Source of the DNA: Blastobasis lacticolella
Taxonomy: Eukaryota; Arthropoda; Insecta; Lepidoptera; Blastobasidae
Assembly (NCBI GenBank): GCA_905147135.1
Contig: LR990060.1
Location: forward strand, 2,186,001 to 2,250,000
Length of the DNA: 64,000 nucleotides
Reading direction: 5' to 3'
Below are positions 19,441-29,390 of the stretch, in pieces; the first letter of the stretch is position 1; every line of letters starts with the position of its first letter. The notes beneath the pieces are model-generated. The model saw only the letters and a list, made by a program, of their open reading frames with translations. It made no database searches and had not been told where the DNA came from. A program made the position numbers and the translations under genes.

Positions 19441-19814
19441 CGATACGCACTATGTACAGTCGGTCACGGAATGAACAGGCAACCCCAGCACACACTTAAT
19501 GTATTCTGAGGGGGATCGCAATTGCATATTCGCAGTGTGTTCGCAAAATTTGGACTGGGAGCGGATGCGGTGCCATTCGAGGCATCTAAGTTGAGGAACC
19601 TTTTGAAGGACTTCAAAGTATAGCGCAACCAACTTATCTGATCAGGTGACAGCGTCGCCTAACGTGATATATCAAAATGGCACAAATTAGTTCCAGCATT
19701 AGCCACCGGGTCAGAGAAACTTGGGTCTGGGATAAAAGACTTCCAACTCTTGCAGACTATTTATGTCTTCATAACTACAAAAAGAGCGAAACATGGTGTT
19801 AGTAGGTAAGTGGT
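19441..19814. other. unassigned sequence
   Basis: Nothing recognised; no frame above 60 codons with a known motif. Confidence 0.35.
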
Positions 19815-20060
19815 CATCTGAGCGTTAATGTCCCGGTTATGAACTCGCGCAGAGAGCTCGGGGTCCGCCATGACCATGATCCAGGATTTGCCAGATCAGG
19901 AAACTACAGTGAAGCCACTGCCATCTGACCTCCGTGATCCTGTAAACAGGGGAACCTGACCAGATTGGATCATGATTACACATTCAGTCGCTTGCATGTG
20001 CAGATTTCATCACAACGTTTACCCTCACCGTAAGAGCATAGGCTAGCAGTCAACTATAGC
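19815..20060 (-). mobile_element. T1 SINE, head missing
   Basis: The copy runs from GCGTTAATGTCCCGGTTATG to the CATAGGCTAGCAGTCAACTA block, then switches abruptly to another repeat (CCGAAACCCGAATG). The tRNA-like promoter head is absent. Confidence 0.75.
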
Positions 20061-20160
20061 CGAAACCCGAATGAAAATCCGTTTAGTAGTTTTTGAGTTT
20101 ATCGCGAACAGACAGACGCGGCATGGGACTTTGTTTTATAATATGTAGTGAAGTGATCCT
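20061..20160 (+). repeat. dispersed repeat fragment
   Basis: TTTGAGTTTATCGCGAACAG, ACAGACGCGG and GACTTTGTTTTATAATATG are in the style of a sequence common in lepidopteran noncoding DNA. There is only one copy here, so the class is not assigned. Confidence 0.4.
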
Positions 20161-20523
20161 TCACGTCAGACACACATAAATGGTGTACAACTGATGTTAA
20201 AATAACTTTCATTGAATTAATTATAACCACCAAAACAATCGAACTTTAAATTTAAATAATTCCGAGAACACGACCTCAAGCTGACATTTGGCATAAAACC
20301 AAAAGTGAAATGAAAGTCATTAATATTTCCGCCATTTTTGTTTCCACTCATTGGGTATTCGTATTTTCTGCCAAATGTAATAAAATGCTAACATTCGGCT
20401 ATTTACTGCGGGTAGCTGGAATAAATTTTACATAATTTTATTTTCATGGAGGTACTTCACATAATGCTGTCCTTATGATGAGGGTACTTGTTTATTTGGA
20501 TTTATTTTGTTGTCTATATTCTA
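20161..20523. other. unassigned AT-rich sequence
   Basis: No repeat or coding signal was recognised. Confidence 0.35.
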
Positions 20524-20862
20524 AGAGAGATAGGGCATAGCGGGGTATCTCGTTCGAATTGGAGCCGCCCGACTGGGGAAGTACCTCCACCTTATAGAAT
20601 ATCGCAGCTAAATAATACTCTTTTAAATAGTATTGTGTTTCTGCCGGTGAGAAAGGTTTCCAGTGCTCCATGGGGTGGGGATTTGGGGAACCGAGGCTTT
20701 GGCAGTGGACTGGCATTTGCTTTTTGCTGCCAAAGCTACGTGTTATAGAGGTGGGCAACGCATTAGCGATACTCTTGGTGTTGCTAATGTCTATAGGCAG
20801 TGGTGACCACTTTCCATCAGGTGGCCCGCTTGCCTGTTTGCCTACCGTATGAAAAAAAAAAA
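20524..20862 (+). mobile_element. A repeat, complete
   Basis: It starts GAGAGATAGGGCATAGCGGGG and ends GCCTACCGTATGAAAAAAAAAA. Frames of 86 codons on the plus strand and 170 on the minus strand cross it; the latter continues into the next LINE and is a by-product of repeat sequence, since other copies do not keep it. Confidence 0.85.
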
Positions 20863-20869
20863 TAGGTAT

Positions 20870-21087
20870 TAATAAGGTTCTAGAATGAACTACCTTGAGA
20901 GGTTTTCCCTGCAGAGTACATGGAGCAACATGGAGTTCTTCAAGAAAGGATGAAAAGGTTTTTACGTGGTCGGCAACGCGTGGGTGACGCCCCTGGTATT
21001 GCAAACGTCCATAGGCTGCGGTGACTGCTTACCATCAGGCAGGCCGTAAGCTTGTTTGCTACGTTTGTGGTATATAAAAAAAAAGAT
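20870..21087 (+). mobile_element. F LINE 3' end
   Basis: TAGAATGAACTACCTTGAGAGG, CATGGAGTTCTTCAAGAAAGG, GGCAACGCGTGGGTGACGCC and a TATATAAAAAAAAA tail. It follows the A repeat directly. Confidence 0.8.
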
Positions 21088-21269
21088 AGACAATCTGATC
21101 TGAATTGGCCACGAGGTGTCCAGAGCATGATATTTCCATTAATGGGTGTTTTTAGTGGCGGTTTTTTTATGTTTGAATATAATTTCGGTGATGTGGCCGC
21201 CGTGACTGGCGCGTAGATAGGCCAATCTGGATAGGTTTCCTATTTTTATACACTTTTCGTAACAATTGC

Positions 21270-21325
21270 GTAGAAATACGGTGGTATTTAGACATAGACA
21301 TAGACAGTATTTTATTCGGATCCTC
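21270..21325 (-). mobile_element. LINE 3' tail
   Basis: Minus strand: GAATAAAATACTG followed by a TCTATG tandem tail, in the pattern of a LINE 3' end with poly-A signal. Only the tip is left. Confidence 0.4.
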
Positions 21326-21427
21326 ATTACATCCTTAACCTATTTTGCTTATAAATCACCGAACTTTTTTCTTTGCTTTACTTCTATTTAATATTCTCCG
21401 CCTTTAAAAAAATACCTTGTATAATCA

Positions 21428-21545
21428 TGAACCAATCTGGTCGGTCCACTGTAATGACCTGATATGAAAAATTCTGGATAATGGTCAAGGCGGACCCCGG
21501 GCCTTGGCTCGCGAGAGTACTACCGGGATATTACGCCAAGATGAC
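21428..21545 (+). mobile_element. T1 SINE, 3' half
   Basis: CATGAACCAATCTGGTCGG, GGTCAAGGCGGACCCCGGGCC and TTACGCCAAGATGACC. The head and part of the body are missing. Confidence 0.7.
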
Positions 21546-21596
21546 CATCTGCTGCAACATAAAGTACAGTATAGACTATTGTTTTATTATCAATAT

Positions 21597-21875
21597 CATC
21601 ATCATCACAGCCCGTAACAGTCCACTGCAGGATTTAGGGCCTCTCCCACGAAAGGGGAGGTTATTGCCATAATCTCCACGCTTGGCAGGTGGGTTAGAGA
21701 TTGCAGTGTTTAAATATAACAATGGAAAATGCTGCTGCCCATTTTCCAGACTACGGAGACACTTGATCTTTTGCTTCGAAAACATTAGTCGCCTTTTACG
21801 ACACCCATGAGTGTTAGAGGTTGGTGCTATTCTACTCTGCCGGACACCACAAGGCCAATTATTAATATATATTGG
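21597..21875 (-). mobile_element. C repeat with 9-bp target duplication
   Basis: TATCAATAT occurs at 21588-21596 and 21876-21884. The element has the full run from the CATCATCATCAC tail to GCCGGACACCACAAGGCC. Confidence 0.8.
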
Positions 21876-21892
21876 TATCAATATATTACCTT

Positions 21893-22000
21893 GCATTTTA
21901 CCTCAACTCACCTGATGGAAAGCGACGATGAGGTCGAAAACGTAGCATGCGTGCCTAGAAGATTCACTCTCGACTTGAAGACCCCAAATTTATACTTATC
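21893..22000 (-). mobile_element. LINE C-terminal relic
   Basis: On the minus strand, GGGGTCTTCAAGTCGAGAGTG and CATCAGGTGAGTTGAGG match the end seen at 470-580. Frames are shifted. It adjoins the C repeat. Confidence 0.5.
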
Positions 22001-22374
22001 TTAGAGACTACGGAAAGTCGTTTGACCCTTTCCTGTCATCAGTTCTTGTCGCTACAAATGACGGCGAATTTGCTATCACAGCGTTTTCACACTCCCCCTC
22101 GGTACAAGGATGAAAAGGCAAAGATTGCAGCGAGGGACAGGCGACAGTATCGATCTAATCCCTGGTTAGAATGCGGAAAACATAATAAAGAAGGTTCGGC
22201 CGAAGTCAGATAAGCGTGTGGACGGTGTTACGCGAGAGTCTACCTAGGAAGTTTTTTGTTATTTTGATTTCGAAATTTTGAAGCATTTTTTTGTTGGTTA
22301 TATATTATTTTTAATTCAGTTTTTTTTTAACTTAGAATATCAGGTTAGTTTGCAATTGTATCGTAGGTAATTGG
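22001..22374. other. unassigned, includes a 63-codon frame
   Basis: The frame at 22022-22213 is rich in K, R and E (KAKIAARDRRQYRSNP), has no known motif and no partner exon. I do not call it a gene. Confidence 0.3.
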
Positions 22375-22448
22375 TAGACAAGTAGACAAGCGTGTTACCT
22401 GATGGCAAGTGGACACTGTTGCCTATAGATATTGGCAACACCAAGGGC
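22375..22448 (-). mobile_element. A-type 3' tail fragment
   Basis: AGTAGACAAGCGTGTTACCTG, GTTGCCTATAGATATTGGC and CAACACCAAGGG match the A repeat tail in reverse. Confidence 0.55.
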
Positions 22449-22489
22449 TACAGTACTATTTCAAATAAGATTGTTTGGCTGTGGTTTTC

Positions 22490-22605
22490 TATAAGTATAA
22501 AAGCCTCGGTTAGTGTTTCATTAATGTACATAATAACTAAAGAATGTTATTGGTACATGGCGGCATTAGGGTTCGAACCCGGTACCTCGGGGTACAAGTA
22601 GGCCA
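22490..22605 (-). mobile_element. T1 SINE, head half
   Basis: Reverse T1 from the CGGTTAGTGTTTCATTAATG block to the GGGTTCGAACCCGGTACC B-box region. It is flanked by ATGGGATGGCAGTAAAAA at 22619 and a similar sequence at 22829; that direct repeat is too far away to be its target duplication. Confidence 0.65.
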
Positions 22606-23729
22606 GAGATACTCCTCATGGGATGGCAGTAAAAATATCTGGTTTACGAAGGTACACAAAAGGATAAAAAGTACTATCGCTTATAAAAGTCGAAGTTAAC
22701 TAACAATATTTTTTTTTGGTGTCAGTTTGTATACGGACAGACCAACGTTTTGTGGGTCTCCTAAACCTCCTACTATCGTGGACTTAACATCGTATCGTGA
22801 GCATAACTTACGGCGTCCTTACAGTCTAATGGGATGGCAATAAAAAATTCTAGTTAAAGAAGTTACTGATGTAAGGCTGTGAAGGTGAATAAAGATGGTG
22901 TGACAAAACATTTGTCGTTTTCATTCTGTTGATGGAAAAATTCTGCTCTGGTAATAAAAATATTCTGTTTCATGGCCAATGAGAGGTTCAATATGACATT
23001 TAAACGGAAAGAGATTTTCTTATCGTCAATAGATAGCGCAATTCATTACTAATATGTCAAACAAACACACAAGAACCAATAATATTGAATGTTTTACTGT
23101 TTGCATTTTTTAACCGGATAAGTTTTAACGTCATGTTATTAGAGCAATTTGGGATAGATAAACTCAATTTATGACGTGACTTGAGTGATATATCCTCTTG
23201 TCTGACTCTAAAGACAAACTTGACACAAGAGTTCAGTACATAGACAAAACTTTTTGTTTACTTTAACTGTCAAATTGAAAAAACCTCTAATTCAGATCAG
23301 AGATCCGTTCACCAACACATTGTTCATAAGAAGTTTGAATAATGTTCTTATAGTGAAACGGACAAGTGGATGTGACTAGAGAAAACATTTCGAGTACCAC
23401 AATTACTTATGAGTATTTACCTTCATGTTACATTAGCTAACTTACACAACATTTTACCCTGAGCCAAATAGGACGTGAGCATCTGGGTGAGACAGCGCCG
23501 GAAATGTGTCTTGAGTGTTCTGTCGATGTAACATTGTTTACAAGACAAGTAATGTAGCACACATTAGCTGTTTAATTCTATTCTTTGTTTTTTTCAGAAC
23601 TTACTACAAGTTAAGAGCCAATGTGATTGAAGTGCTTGACAAACTTTTATATCATCGATCTTTATATTATAAAAATATAAGATATGTATTTTTGTTTGTT
23701 ACAAATAAACTGAAAAATTAGAAGACCGA
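22606..23729. other. 1.1 kb unassigned sequence
   Basis: AT-rich. It contains the ATGGGATGGCA direct repeat just mentioned. No gene signal was recognised. Confidence 0.35.
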
Positions 23730-23830
23730 TTTTAAAAATTATTTCACTAAGAAAATGCTACATTATCACTGAGTAATATAGGCTACTTTTTATAAAGGGA
23801 AAACAATAGGTTCATGCAGGAAAGTTAAAT
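23730..23830. repeat. dispersed repeat shared with 27490-27595
   Basis: AAAATTATTTCACTAAG, a GGAAAACAATAGGTTC block and CAGGAAAGTT occur in both. At 27490 it directly follows a Helitron 3' end. Confidence 0.45.
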
Positions 23831-23844
23831 AACAGATAAATATG

Positions 23845-23938
23845 CTTAGACAATTCACACAGCGCCATCTAGACTCAAAATAAGCAAAGATTGTGTTATG
23901 GATGTTAGACAACTGATAAACTATTTATGTAACTTTTA
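23845..23938 (-). mobile_element. outer G SINE, body part
   Basis: ATTCACACAGCGCCATCTAG through GATAAACTATTTATGTAAC is the G SINE body in reverse. Its head piece (GCATGTTAACCACTGAACC) resumes at 24421-24451 after an RTE-like insert; about 100 bases of the middle are missing. Confidence 0.65.
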
Positions 23939-24416
23939 ATCATCATATCAGCCAGAAGACGCTCACTGCTGGGCATAGGCCTCACCCAGAGATCTCCATA
24001 AATGCCGGTCCTGTGCTTTCTAGTACCTGCGATCCTTACCAGGTCGTTAGTCCTGGGTGGTTCAGTGGTCAACATGCCGGTGTGCCACGCAAGAGGTCCC
24101 GGGTTCGATTCCCGGCCGGGCAGAAATTGAAATGATGAATTTTAATTTCTGTTACGGGTCTGGGTGTTCTATGAATAATAAGTATGTATTGAAAAGTATT
24201 TAAGTAGTTTATCAGTTATCTAGCACCATAACAAAAGCTTTGCTTACTTTGGGGCTAGATGGCGTTGTGTGAATGTGTCCACGATTATTTATTATTATTA
24301 TTTATTATAGTCCACCTTGTGGGAGGACTACCCAAGCTGCGCCTTCCAGTACGTGGTCGCCACTCTAGAACTTTACTGCCCAATCGGCCATCTGTTCTAC
24401 GAGCTATGTGCTCTGT
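23939..24416 (-). mobile_element. RTE-like LINE 3' end, split by a G SINE
   Basis: Minus-strand RTE-like end: CATCATATCAGCCAGAAGACG, CTGCTGGGCATAGGCC, CCTTACCAGGTCGT; then, after the SINE, CCACCTTGTGGGAGGACTAC, GTACGTGGTCGCCAC and CCATCTGTTCTACGAGC. It would encode the end of ORF2 (R-P-x-T-R-W-T-D-D-L-V-K ... G-E-A-Y-x-Q-Q-W type), with disruptions. Confidence 0.75.
24057..24300 (+). mobile_element. inner G SINE with target duplication
   Basis: TAGTCC flanks the copy at about 24050-24055 and 24300-24305. The head TGGGTGGTTCAGTGGTCAAC, B-box sequence GGTTCGATTCCCGGCCGGGC and ATTATT-rich tail are intact. It lies inside an RTE-like end that itself lies inside another G SINE. Confidence 0.85.
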
Positions 24417-24451
24417 TGCGGCATGTTAACCACTGAACCACTCTAGTCGTT

Positions 24452-24984
24452 CAACAAGGCAACAAACAAGCGTATGATCTTACAAGCAAAGAATTTGGAA
24501 ACGTATTTGTATAAAACTATTTTTTAATTATTGGATTAAATTTATAAAATAATGCAACGTCAAAATTATAACAACTTAAACAATTAGTGGGCTAGTCAAA
24601 CAATCCACCCCGTGTCGGTAAATAAAGGAAAGTATTATTAGTTGAATCGGGTGCTTCTATTCATCTTCCAGATATACTACATACAATAAAAGGCTGACAA
24701 TAAAACCCTTATAAAACCATAACAAGTTTTCCAAAGAATCCGCTCACCCATGGAACTCTGAAATAAATACTATCTTTCCCCTGGGTCCATTCTAAGAGCC
24801 AGTACATTAGGAAAGTTACCCGAAGCTAATAGAAACTTGTCTATGAGTAATAAATAATTCAGTATGGCATGAGTGATTAAGTTGTAGCAATTCTTTTTTT
24901 GTCGGCCTTCTAGTCACTTAAATAGCAAATATTGTAGCACGTATACTGAATAAGAAAAATGATTTGATACTGTATATCTTTACC
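24452..24984. other. unassigned AT-rich sequence
   Basis: No repeat or coding signal was recognised. Confidence 0.35.
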
Positions 24985-25140
24985 TTAGTTCGGTGGCCGA
25001 GTGGTTAGGTTATCCGACTCGTGAGCGAGAAGTACCGGGTTCGAATTCCACTGCGGCCATGTACCAATGACTCTTTTCTGAGTTATGTACATTAGGTGAA
25101 TGCTAACCGATGCTCTTACGGTGAGGGAAGGTAAGGAGGT
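24985..25140 (+). mobile_element. T1 SINE head, intact promoter-like boxes
   Basis: GGTGGCCGAGTGGTTAGG (A-box region) and CGGGTTCGAATTCCAC (B-box region) are well kept. It stops at the GGTGAGGGAAGGTAAGG block and meets an inverted T1 head. Confidence 0.8.
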
Positions 25141-25250
25141 AACTCGGAAAAGAGTCATTAGTACATGGCCGCAGTGGTATTAAAATCCTGTACCTCTTAC
25201 TTATAAGTAGGACACCTCAAACACTCGGCCACCGACGCTACTGTATGTAG
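25141..25250 (-). mobile_element. inverted T1 SINE head
   Basis: TAACTCGGAAAAGAGTCATT to ACTCGGCCACCGACGCTACT is the head of a second T1 copy on the other strand, more diverged (GGTATTAAAATCC in the B-box region). The pair forms a near palindrome. Confidence 0.75.
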
Positions 25251-25832
25251 TAACAAGATTAATACTCTGCACAATATAATATCTATACCTACTGTAAGTA
25301 TCAAGCTAAGCACCCTGTTCAACAAAAAAACGCAAAAATACCTCTTTTCGCGTCGGGTGCTAACAAAAACACATGTACATCTTTTTTTTATCTATTGTTA
25401 TTTTATCAGTGGAAACCCATAATTTGCTATGTAATTCTATTATTGTAACAACTGCTGTTGGCTTTCCTTCAATAAATAACATAAAATAAATTAAATAAAT
25501 TTCTTGACCCCGTATCGCATGACACCGACCATATCGCGTAATAAGAAAGGGAGGCCATTTTAAGTCGCAGATTTATATCGAGCGCCCCTTTTGGGGAAAG
25601 CAATATGCTATTTGTTACTTCTTGTTATTAGAAAGTGTCCGATTCCATACTTCCTGTTGGAAGTTCGCTTTATACGTTATATTATCTCCACACATAATAC
25701 TCTGTAAAAATAACAGAACCATATACCATTTGGGGTAGTTGAATTGCATGCAGATGAAAGTTTTGGAGAGTGTTTTCAGGATCCATTCTTTCCTTCAAAC
25801 TGAACTTTATGTTGAGCAACTTACTTAAAATA
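25251..25832. other. unassigned AT-rich sequence
   Basis: No recognised repeat apart from short AAATAAAT motifs near 25490. Confidence 0.35.
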
Positions 25833-26033
25833 TTTATACATAGTATAAAACAATGTCTCTTCCCGCCGTCTGTCCCTATGTATCTATGTACGCTTAGATC
25901 TTTTAAACTACGCAACGGAGTTTAATGCGGTTTTCAACAATAGTTTGAGAGACTAAAGAGGAATTTTAAAAAGCAAAATAGGTTAGGTAGGGGTAAAGTA
26001 GGTACGTGAACGAAGTCGCACCGGGTCCACTAG
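25833..26033 (+). mobile_element. H Helitron, non-autonomous
   Basis: It starts near TTTATACATAGTATAAAACA, carries CCGCCGTCTGTCCCTATG and TTTTAAACTACGCAACGG, and ends GAACGAAGTCGCACC...CCACTAG followed by T. The GTGAACGAAGTCGCAC stretch can form the short 3' hairpin expected before CTAG. No Rep/helicase is present. Confidence 0.7.
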
Positions 26034-26069
26034 TATATTATATTTTGTAAATTTCACGATATAGTGTAC

Positions 26070-26282
26070 CATCATCATATCAGCCAGAAGACGCCCACTG
26101 CTGGGCATAGGCCTCCCCCAGGGATCTCCACAAAGACCGGTCCTGTGCTTTCGGCATCCAGCTGGTACCTGCGATCCTTACCAGGTCGTCGGTCCACCTT
26201 GTAGGAGGCCTATACACGCTGCGTCTTCCGGTACGTGGTCGCTACTCGAGAACTTTACTGCCCCATCGGCCATCTGTTCTTG
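26070..26282 (-). mobile_element. RTE-like LINE 3' end
   Basis: This is the cleanest RTE-like end: CATCATCATATCAGCCAG tail, GCTGGGCATAGGCCTCCCCC, ACCTGCGATCCTTACCAGG, GCGTCTTCCGGTACGTGGTC, CCATCTGTTCT. The minus-strand frame gives the W-T-D-D-L-V-K and G-E-A-Y-A-Q-Q-W-A type ending. Confidence 0.8.
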
Positions 26283-26297
26283 TTCGGCTTGTTCGGC

Positions 26298-26369
26298 CAT
26301 GGTTTGGACAACCGTGTAGATTACCTTTGGTAAGAACCTTTACATTAGTACACGGTTGTCCAAACCATG
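26298..26369. repeat. 21-bp perfect hairpin
   Basis: The arm at 26298-26318 (CATGGTTTGGACAACCGTGT plus A) is exactly inverse to 26349-26369 with a 30-base loop. It lies between the RTE-like end and a T1 SINE. Confidence 0.8.
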
Positions 26370-26379
26370 TGTCTCAAGC

Positions 26380-26702
26380 GTCGGAGACCTAATGATTAAT
26401 CGGAGGGTCCGATTAGTAAGCGGGAGATCCTAGGGCGAATCCTAGTACCAATGACTATTTTCTGAGTTATGTACATTAGTTGAATACTAACCGATGCTCT
26501 CACCATGATGAAACTTGCATATTCAAGCGACTGAATTTCCCTTTTTAACCTTGTTGTCAGGTTCCCTTGTGAACAGGATTACGAAGGTCAGATGGCAGTC
26601 GCTCCTCACTGTAATTACCTGATCTGCCAAATCCTGGATCATGGTCACGGTGGACCTTGGGCCATCGTGCGCAAGATCACAACCGGGACATTTACGCCAA
26701 GA
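26380..26702 (+). mobile_element. T1 SINE, degraded head
   Basis: The B-box region is broken (GGGCGAATCCTAG) but the body is complete from GACTATTTTCTGAGTTATG to ACATTTACGCCAAGATTC. Confidence 0.75.
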
Positions 26703-27013
26703 TTCTTATTTATTCTCTTTAAATATTACTAATTTACATTTGTCCGACCCAAACCCCTTTATAATTTCATAAGTACGAAGTGACGTTGAAGGCTTCCGAG
26801 GAAATACTCTTAAGTACTTGTCGACTGGTCTCATAAGTCGACCATGGGTTGTGTTTAGCTGTTTACCATCGCCTTGGCTGCTCGCCAAGCATCCGAGTTC
26901 ACTATCTAAGTGATGTATACGATCATACGTTATTCAGTATTGTCCGCAGTACGTTTGTTCGAATCTTCTTGGGAATCTACTGATGTTAAAATTTGGTATT
27001 TTTTGTTTGTTTG
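26703..27013. other. unassigned sequence
   Basis: No repeat recognised. A T-rich stretch stands just before the Helitron start. Confidence 0.35.
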
Positions 27014-27474
27014 TCTATACATAGTAGAAAACAAAGTCGCTGCCTGCCGTCTGTCCCTATAAAGGTTTGGCAAGGCAGTAGGCCTAGCACAAGTTGCTCT
27101 CGCGCGCGATAAACGAGAAAAAGCGCGACATAGGCATTGCTATCTCTTTCGTCTTAGTGTTGAGAGAAAGAGACAAACGCTCTCACGCGGCGCGAGCTTT
27201 GTCGCGGACACACTTGTGCTAGCGCCACAGGTCATTTTCTTGAAAAGTCAAATTAGAAGAACGTCACGTTCGTTCCAAGTCATTTTCGTGGTAGATTAAT
27301 TTCGAGTGACATCGTATCTACGTACACTTAGAACTTTTAAACTACGCAACGGATTTAATGCGGTTCTCAATAATTAAATAGAGTGAATTAAGAGGGAGGT
27401 TTATAAGCAAGTAAAAAAAGGATAGGTAAGAGTAACGTAGGTGTACGCGAACAAAGTCGCGCCGGGTCCACTAG
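27014..27474 (+). mobile_element. H Helitron carrying an insert
   Basis: TCTATACATAGTAGAAAACA starts and GGGTCCACTAG ends the copy. The Helitron sequence stops after GTCTGTCCCTAT at 27060 and resumes at GTATCTACGTACAC near 27300. The 240-base insert is not part of other H copies and contains a GC-rich TIR unit. Confidence 0.75.
27081..27226. mobile_element. GC-rich TIR unit inside Helitron
   Basis: GGCCTAGCACAAGT at the left pairs with ACTTGTGCTAGCGCC at the right, followed inward by C/G-rich blocks (CTCGCGCGCG and GCGGCGCGAGC). No frame and no clear target duplication. Confidence 0.55.
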
Positions 27475-27489
27475 TAATGAATACACTCA

Positions 27490-27595
27490 AAAACTACTTG
27501 ATCAATTTCAAAAATTCTTTCACTATTAGAATGATACGTTGTCGCTGTGTAACAAACTATTGATTTTAGAGGAAAACAATAGGTTCCCGCGGGAA
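27490..27595. repeat. dispersed repeat shared with 23730-23830
   Basis: AAAAACTACTTGATCAATTTC, ATTCTTTCACTATTAG and GGTTCCCGCGGGAAAGTTG. It directly follows the Helitron end. Confidence 0.45.
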
Positions 27596-28553
27596 AGTTG
27601 ATTGTTTACAGATATCCGAAATCCAATTAGAATGGCTAGTCGAGTAGAAAAAGTGTCTTTCTGTCATTCAATAGAATAACAAGAATAATAAGTAAATTAC
27701 TGGGGAGAAAATCACATAAGACCATTAGTAAATTCGAGTTTGAAATCTCATGGAGTAGGTTTTATGACTAAAATACCTACGTGGAAACTGCTATTTCATT
27801 AAATTGTAATATATGCGACTATTTAAAGCGATACAGCTACTATACTATCGCTTTGACCACTTACAAAGTAGCTCTTTCCGAGAGACTATTGTCCGCTATT
27901 GCCAATCCATTTGTCCAGTAAGATAATGCGTTATACATATTCCAGGCAACATTTAGTGTTATTCTTTCCATCGCTCTCTATGCAATCCAAATTTGTCAGC
28001 AGACTTATTTTGTCAAATCGTTGGTTTCCATTCCGTAAATAAATAAATGAATAAAGTAGCTGCAGGTAGCAGGAAACAGACAGACGTGGAAGCTTGGACA
28101 GTCTATGTTCAAAGACGGACACACGATGAGCTGATATGATTCTGATATGATGATAACTTGTGTTAAGACGCACGCGATCTTACACTTTGCCATCTCGGCA
28201 TTAATTAAACCAATACTAGCTACTGACAGAAAGAAAATGAACAAAATAATCAAGACTATTTAAAAACTACTGTTAAACTTTAGACTGAAAAAACTGTCAA
28301 TTAAAACTGAACAAAGATAACACACATAAAACGCTTAATACAGAACTGGTATGACAAACCCCCATTTCGTAATAAAACAATTGATTGAAGACTCCAAACA
28401 ATTGCTCCATCAGGTTTGCTCTGAATTTTTTTATGTGATGTATAATAATTATATTATTCTTGTTTGAGCAATAAAGATTTTATCTATATGCCGGAACCGG
28501 GCTTGAATGTGGACGGACACGGGCGCCACCTGACGGATGGTTGGAAATACTGT
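27596..28553. other. unassigned sequence
   Basis: About 950 bases. GATGAGCTGATATGATTC and ATATGATGATAAC at 28126-28157 look like the tip of an RTE-like tail. Otherwise nothing was recognised. Confidence 0.35.
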
Positions 28554-28867
28554 CATCTTCATCATCATTTTGGCTTTAATGTCTCGGTTGTGTGCCCGGG
28601 CTCCACCTTGACCATGATCCAGGATTTTGCAGATCAGATAATTACTGTGGAGCGACTGCCATTTGACCTCCGTGACCCTGATACCAGGGACACCAGACCA
28701 TTGGATCATGATTACACATTCAGTTGCCTGAATGAGCAGTTTTCATCAGAGTGTTTTCTTCACCGTAAGAGCGTCGGTTAGCATTCAACTAATGTACATG
28801 AATCAGAAAAAGTCATTGGTACATGGCCGCAGTGGGATTCGAACCCGGCACCTCTCGCTGGGATGTC
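28554..28867 (-). mobile_element. T1 SINE with 12-bp target duplication
   Basis: TGGAAATACTGT stands at 28542-28553 and 28868-28879. The body is complete; the head keeps GGATTCGAACCCGGCACC but stops within CTCTCGCTGG, so it is slightly 5' truncated. A 105-codon + frame over it is incidental. Confidence 0.85.
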
Positions 28868-28879
28868 TGGAAATACTGT

Positions 28880-29227
28880 AATGATATAATATTCGGGGCT
28901 TAGTCTTAAAGAAAACATTGTTTTCGACCATCAACGAGTCAAGAACTGGAATTAGCTGCTCATCTGTTGAAAAGTAAGGAAATTCATCCATAGAAGGCTA
29001 TATGGTGGCAGGCGTGCTCCAGAAAAGACAGTGTGAGTACAGAAGGGATTACAAATAATAACTTGTAAAGAAGCACCACATAGAAAGAGCCCCTGGCGCA
29101 CCTTAAAATTTGGTCTACCACGATGACCATGGGTGGTGGCGGGTCGGTTTAGTTATCCAAAACGTTTGGCAGACCCACATTACGGCTACTACTCTATCTT
29201 AAACTCATCCCATTATTTTATTGTTTG
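28880..29227. other. unassigned sequence
   Basis: No repeat or gene signal was recognised. Confidence 0.35.
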
Positions 29228-29390
29228 CTATTTATTTATTTATTTAACCATTTATTGTGCACAAAAAAAGTTACAATAATATGAACATAAAGATAACAAT
29301 CACAAAAGGTACAGCTTATTTCTAAAAAGAAATGTCTTACAGCAGACCTACCGAAGAGAGAGGGCTAGAATAGAGAGGCAGATATGACGT
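29228..29390 (-). mobile_element. LINE 3' UTR tail
   Basis: On the minus strand, CTCTTCGGTAGGTCTGCTG, AAATAAGCTGTACCTTTTGTG and GCACAATAAATGG lead to an AAAT tandem tail (29228-29244). This is the usual form of a lepidopteran LINE 3' end. Confidence 0.6.

Noticed and set aside
20492..21004. 170-codon minus-strand frame
   Set aside because: It runs across an A repeat and an F LINE end in antisense; other copies of both do not keep the frame.
24057..24130. possible tRNA-Gly gene
   Set aside because: The tRNA-Gly-like stretch lacks a proper acceptor stem and continues into the G SINE body; it is the SINE head.
24990..25062. possible tRNA-Leu/Ser gene
   Set aside because: A- and B-box-like sequences are good, but the fold and acceptor stem are incomplete and it is the T1 SINE head.
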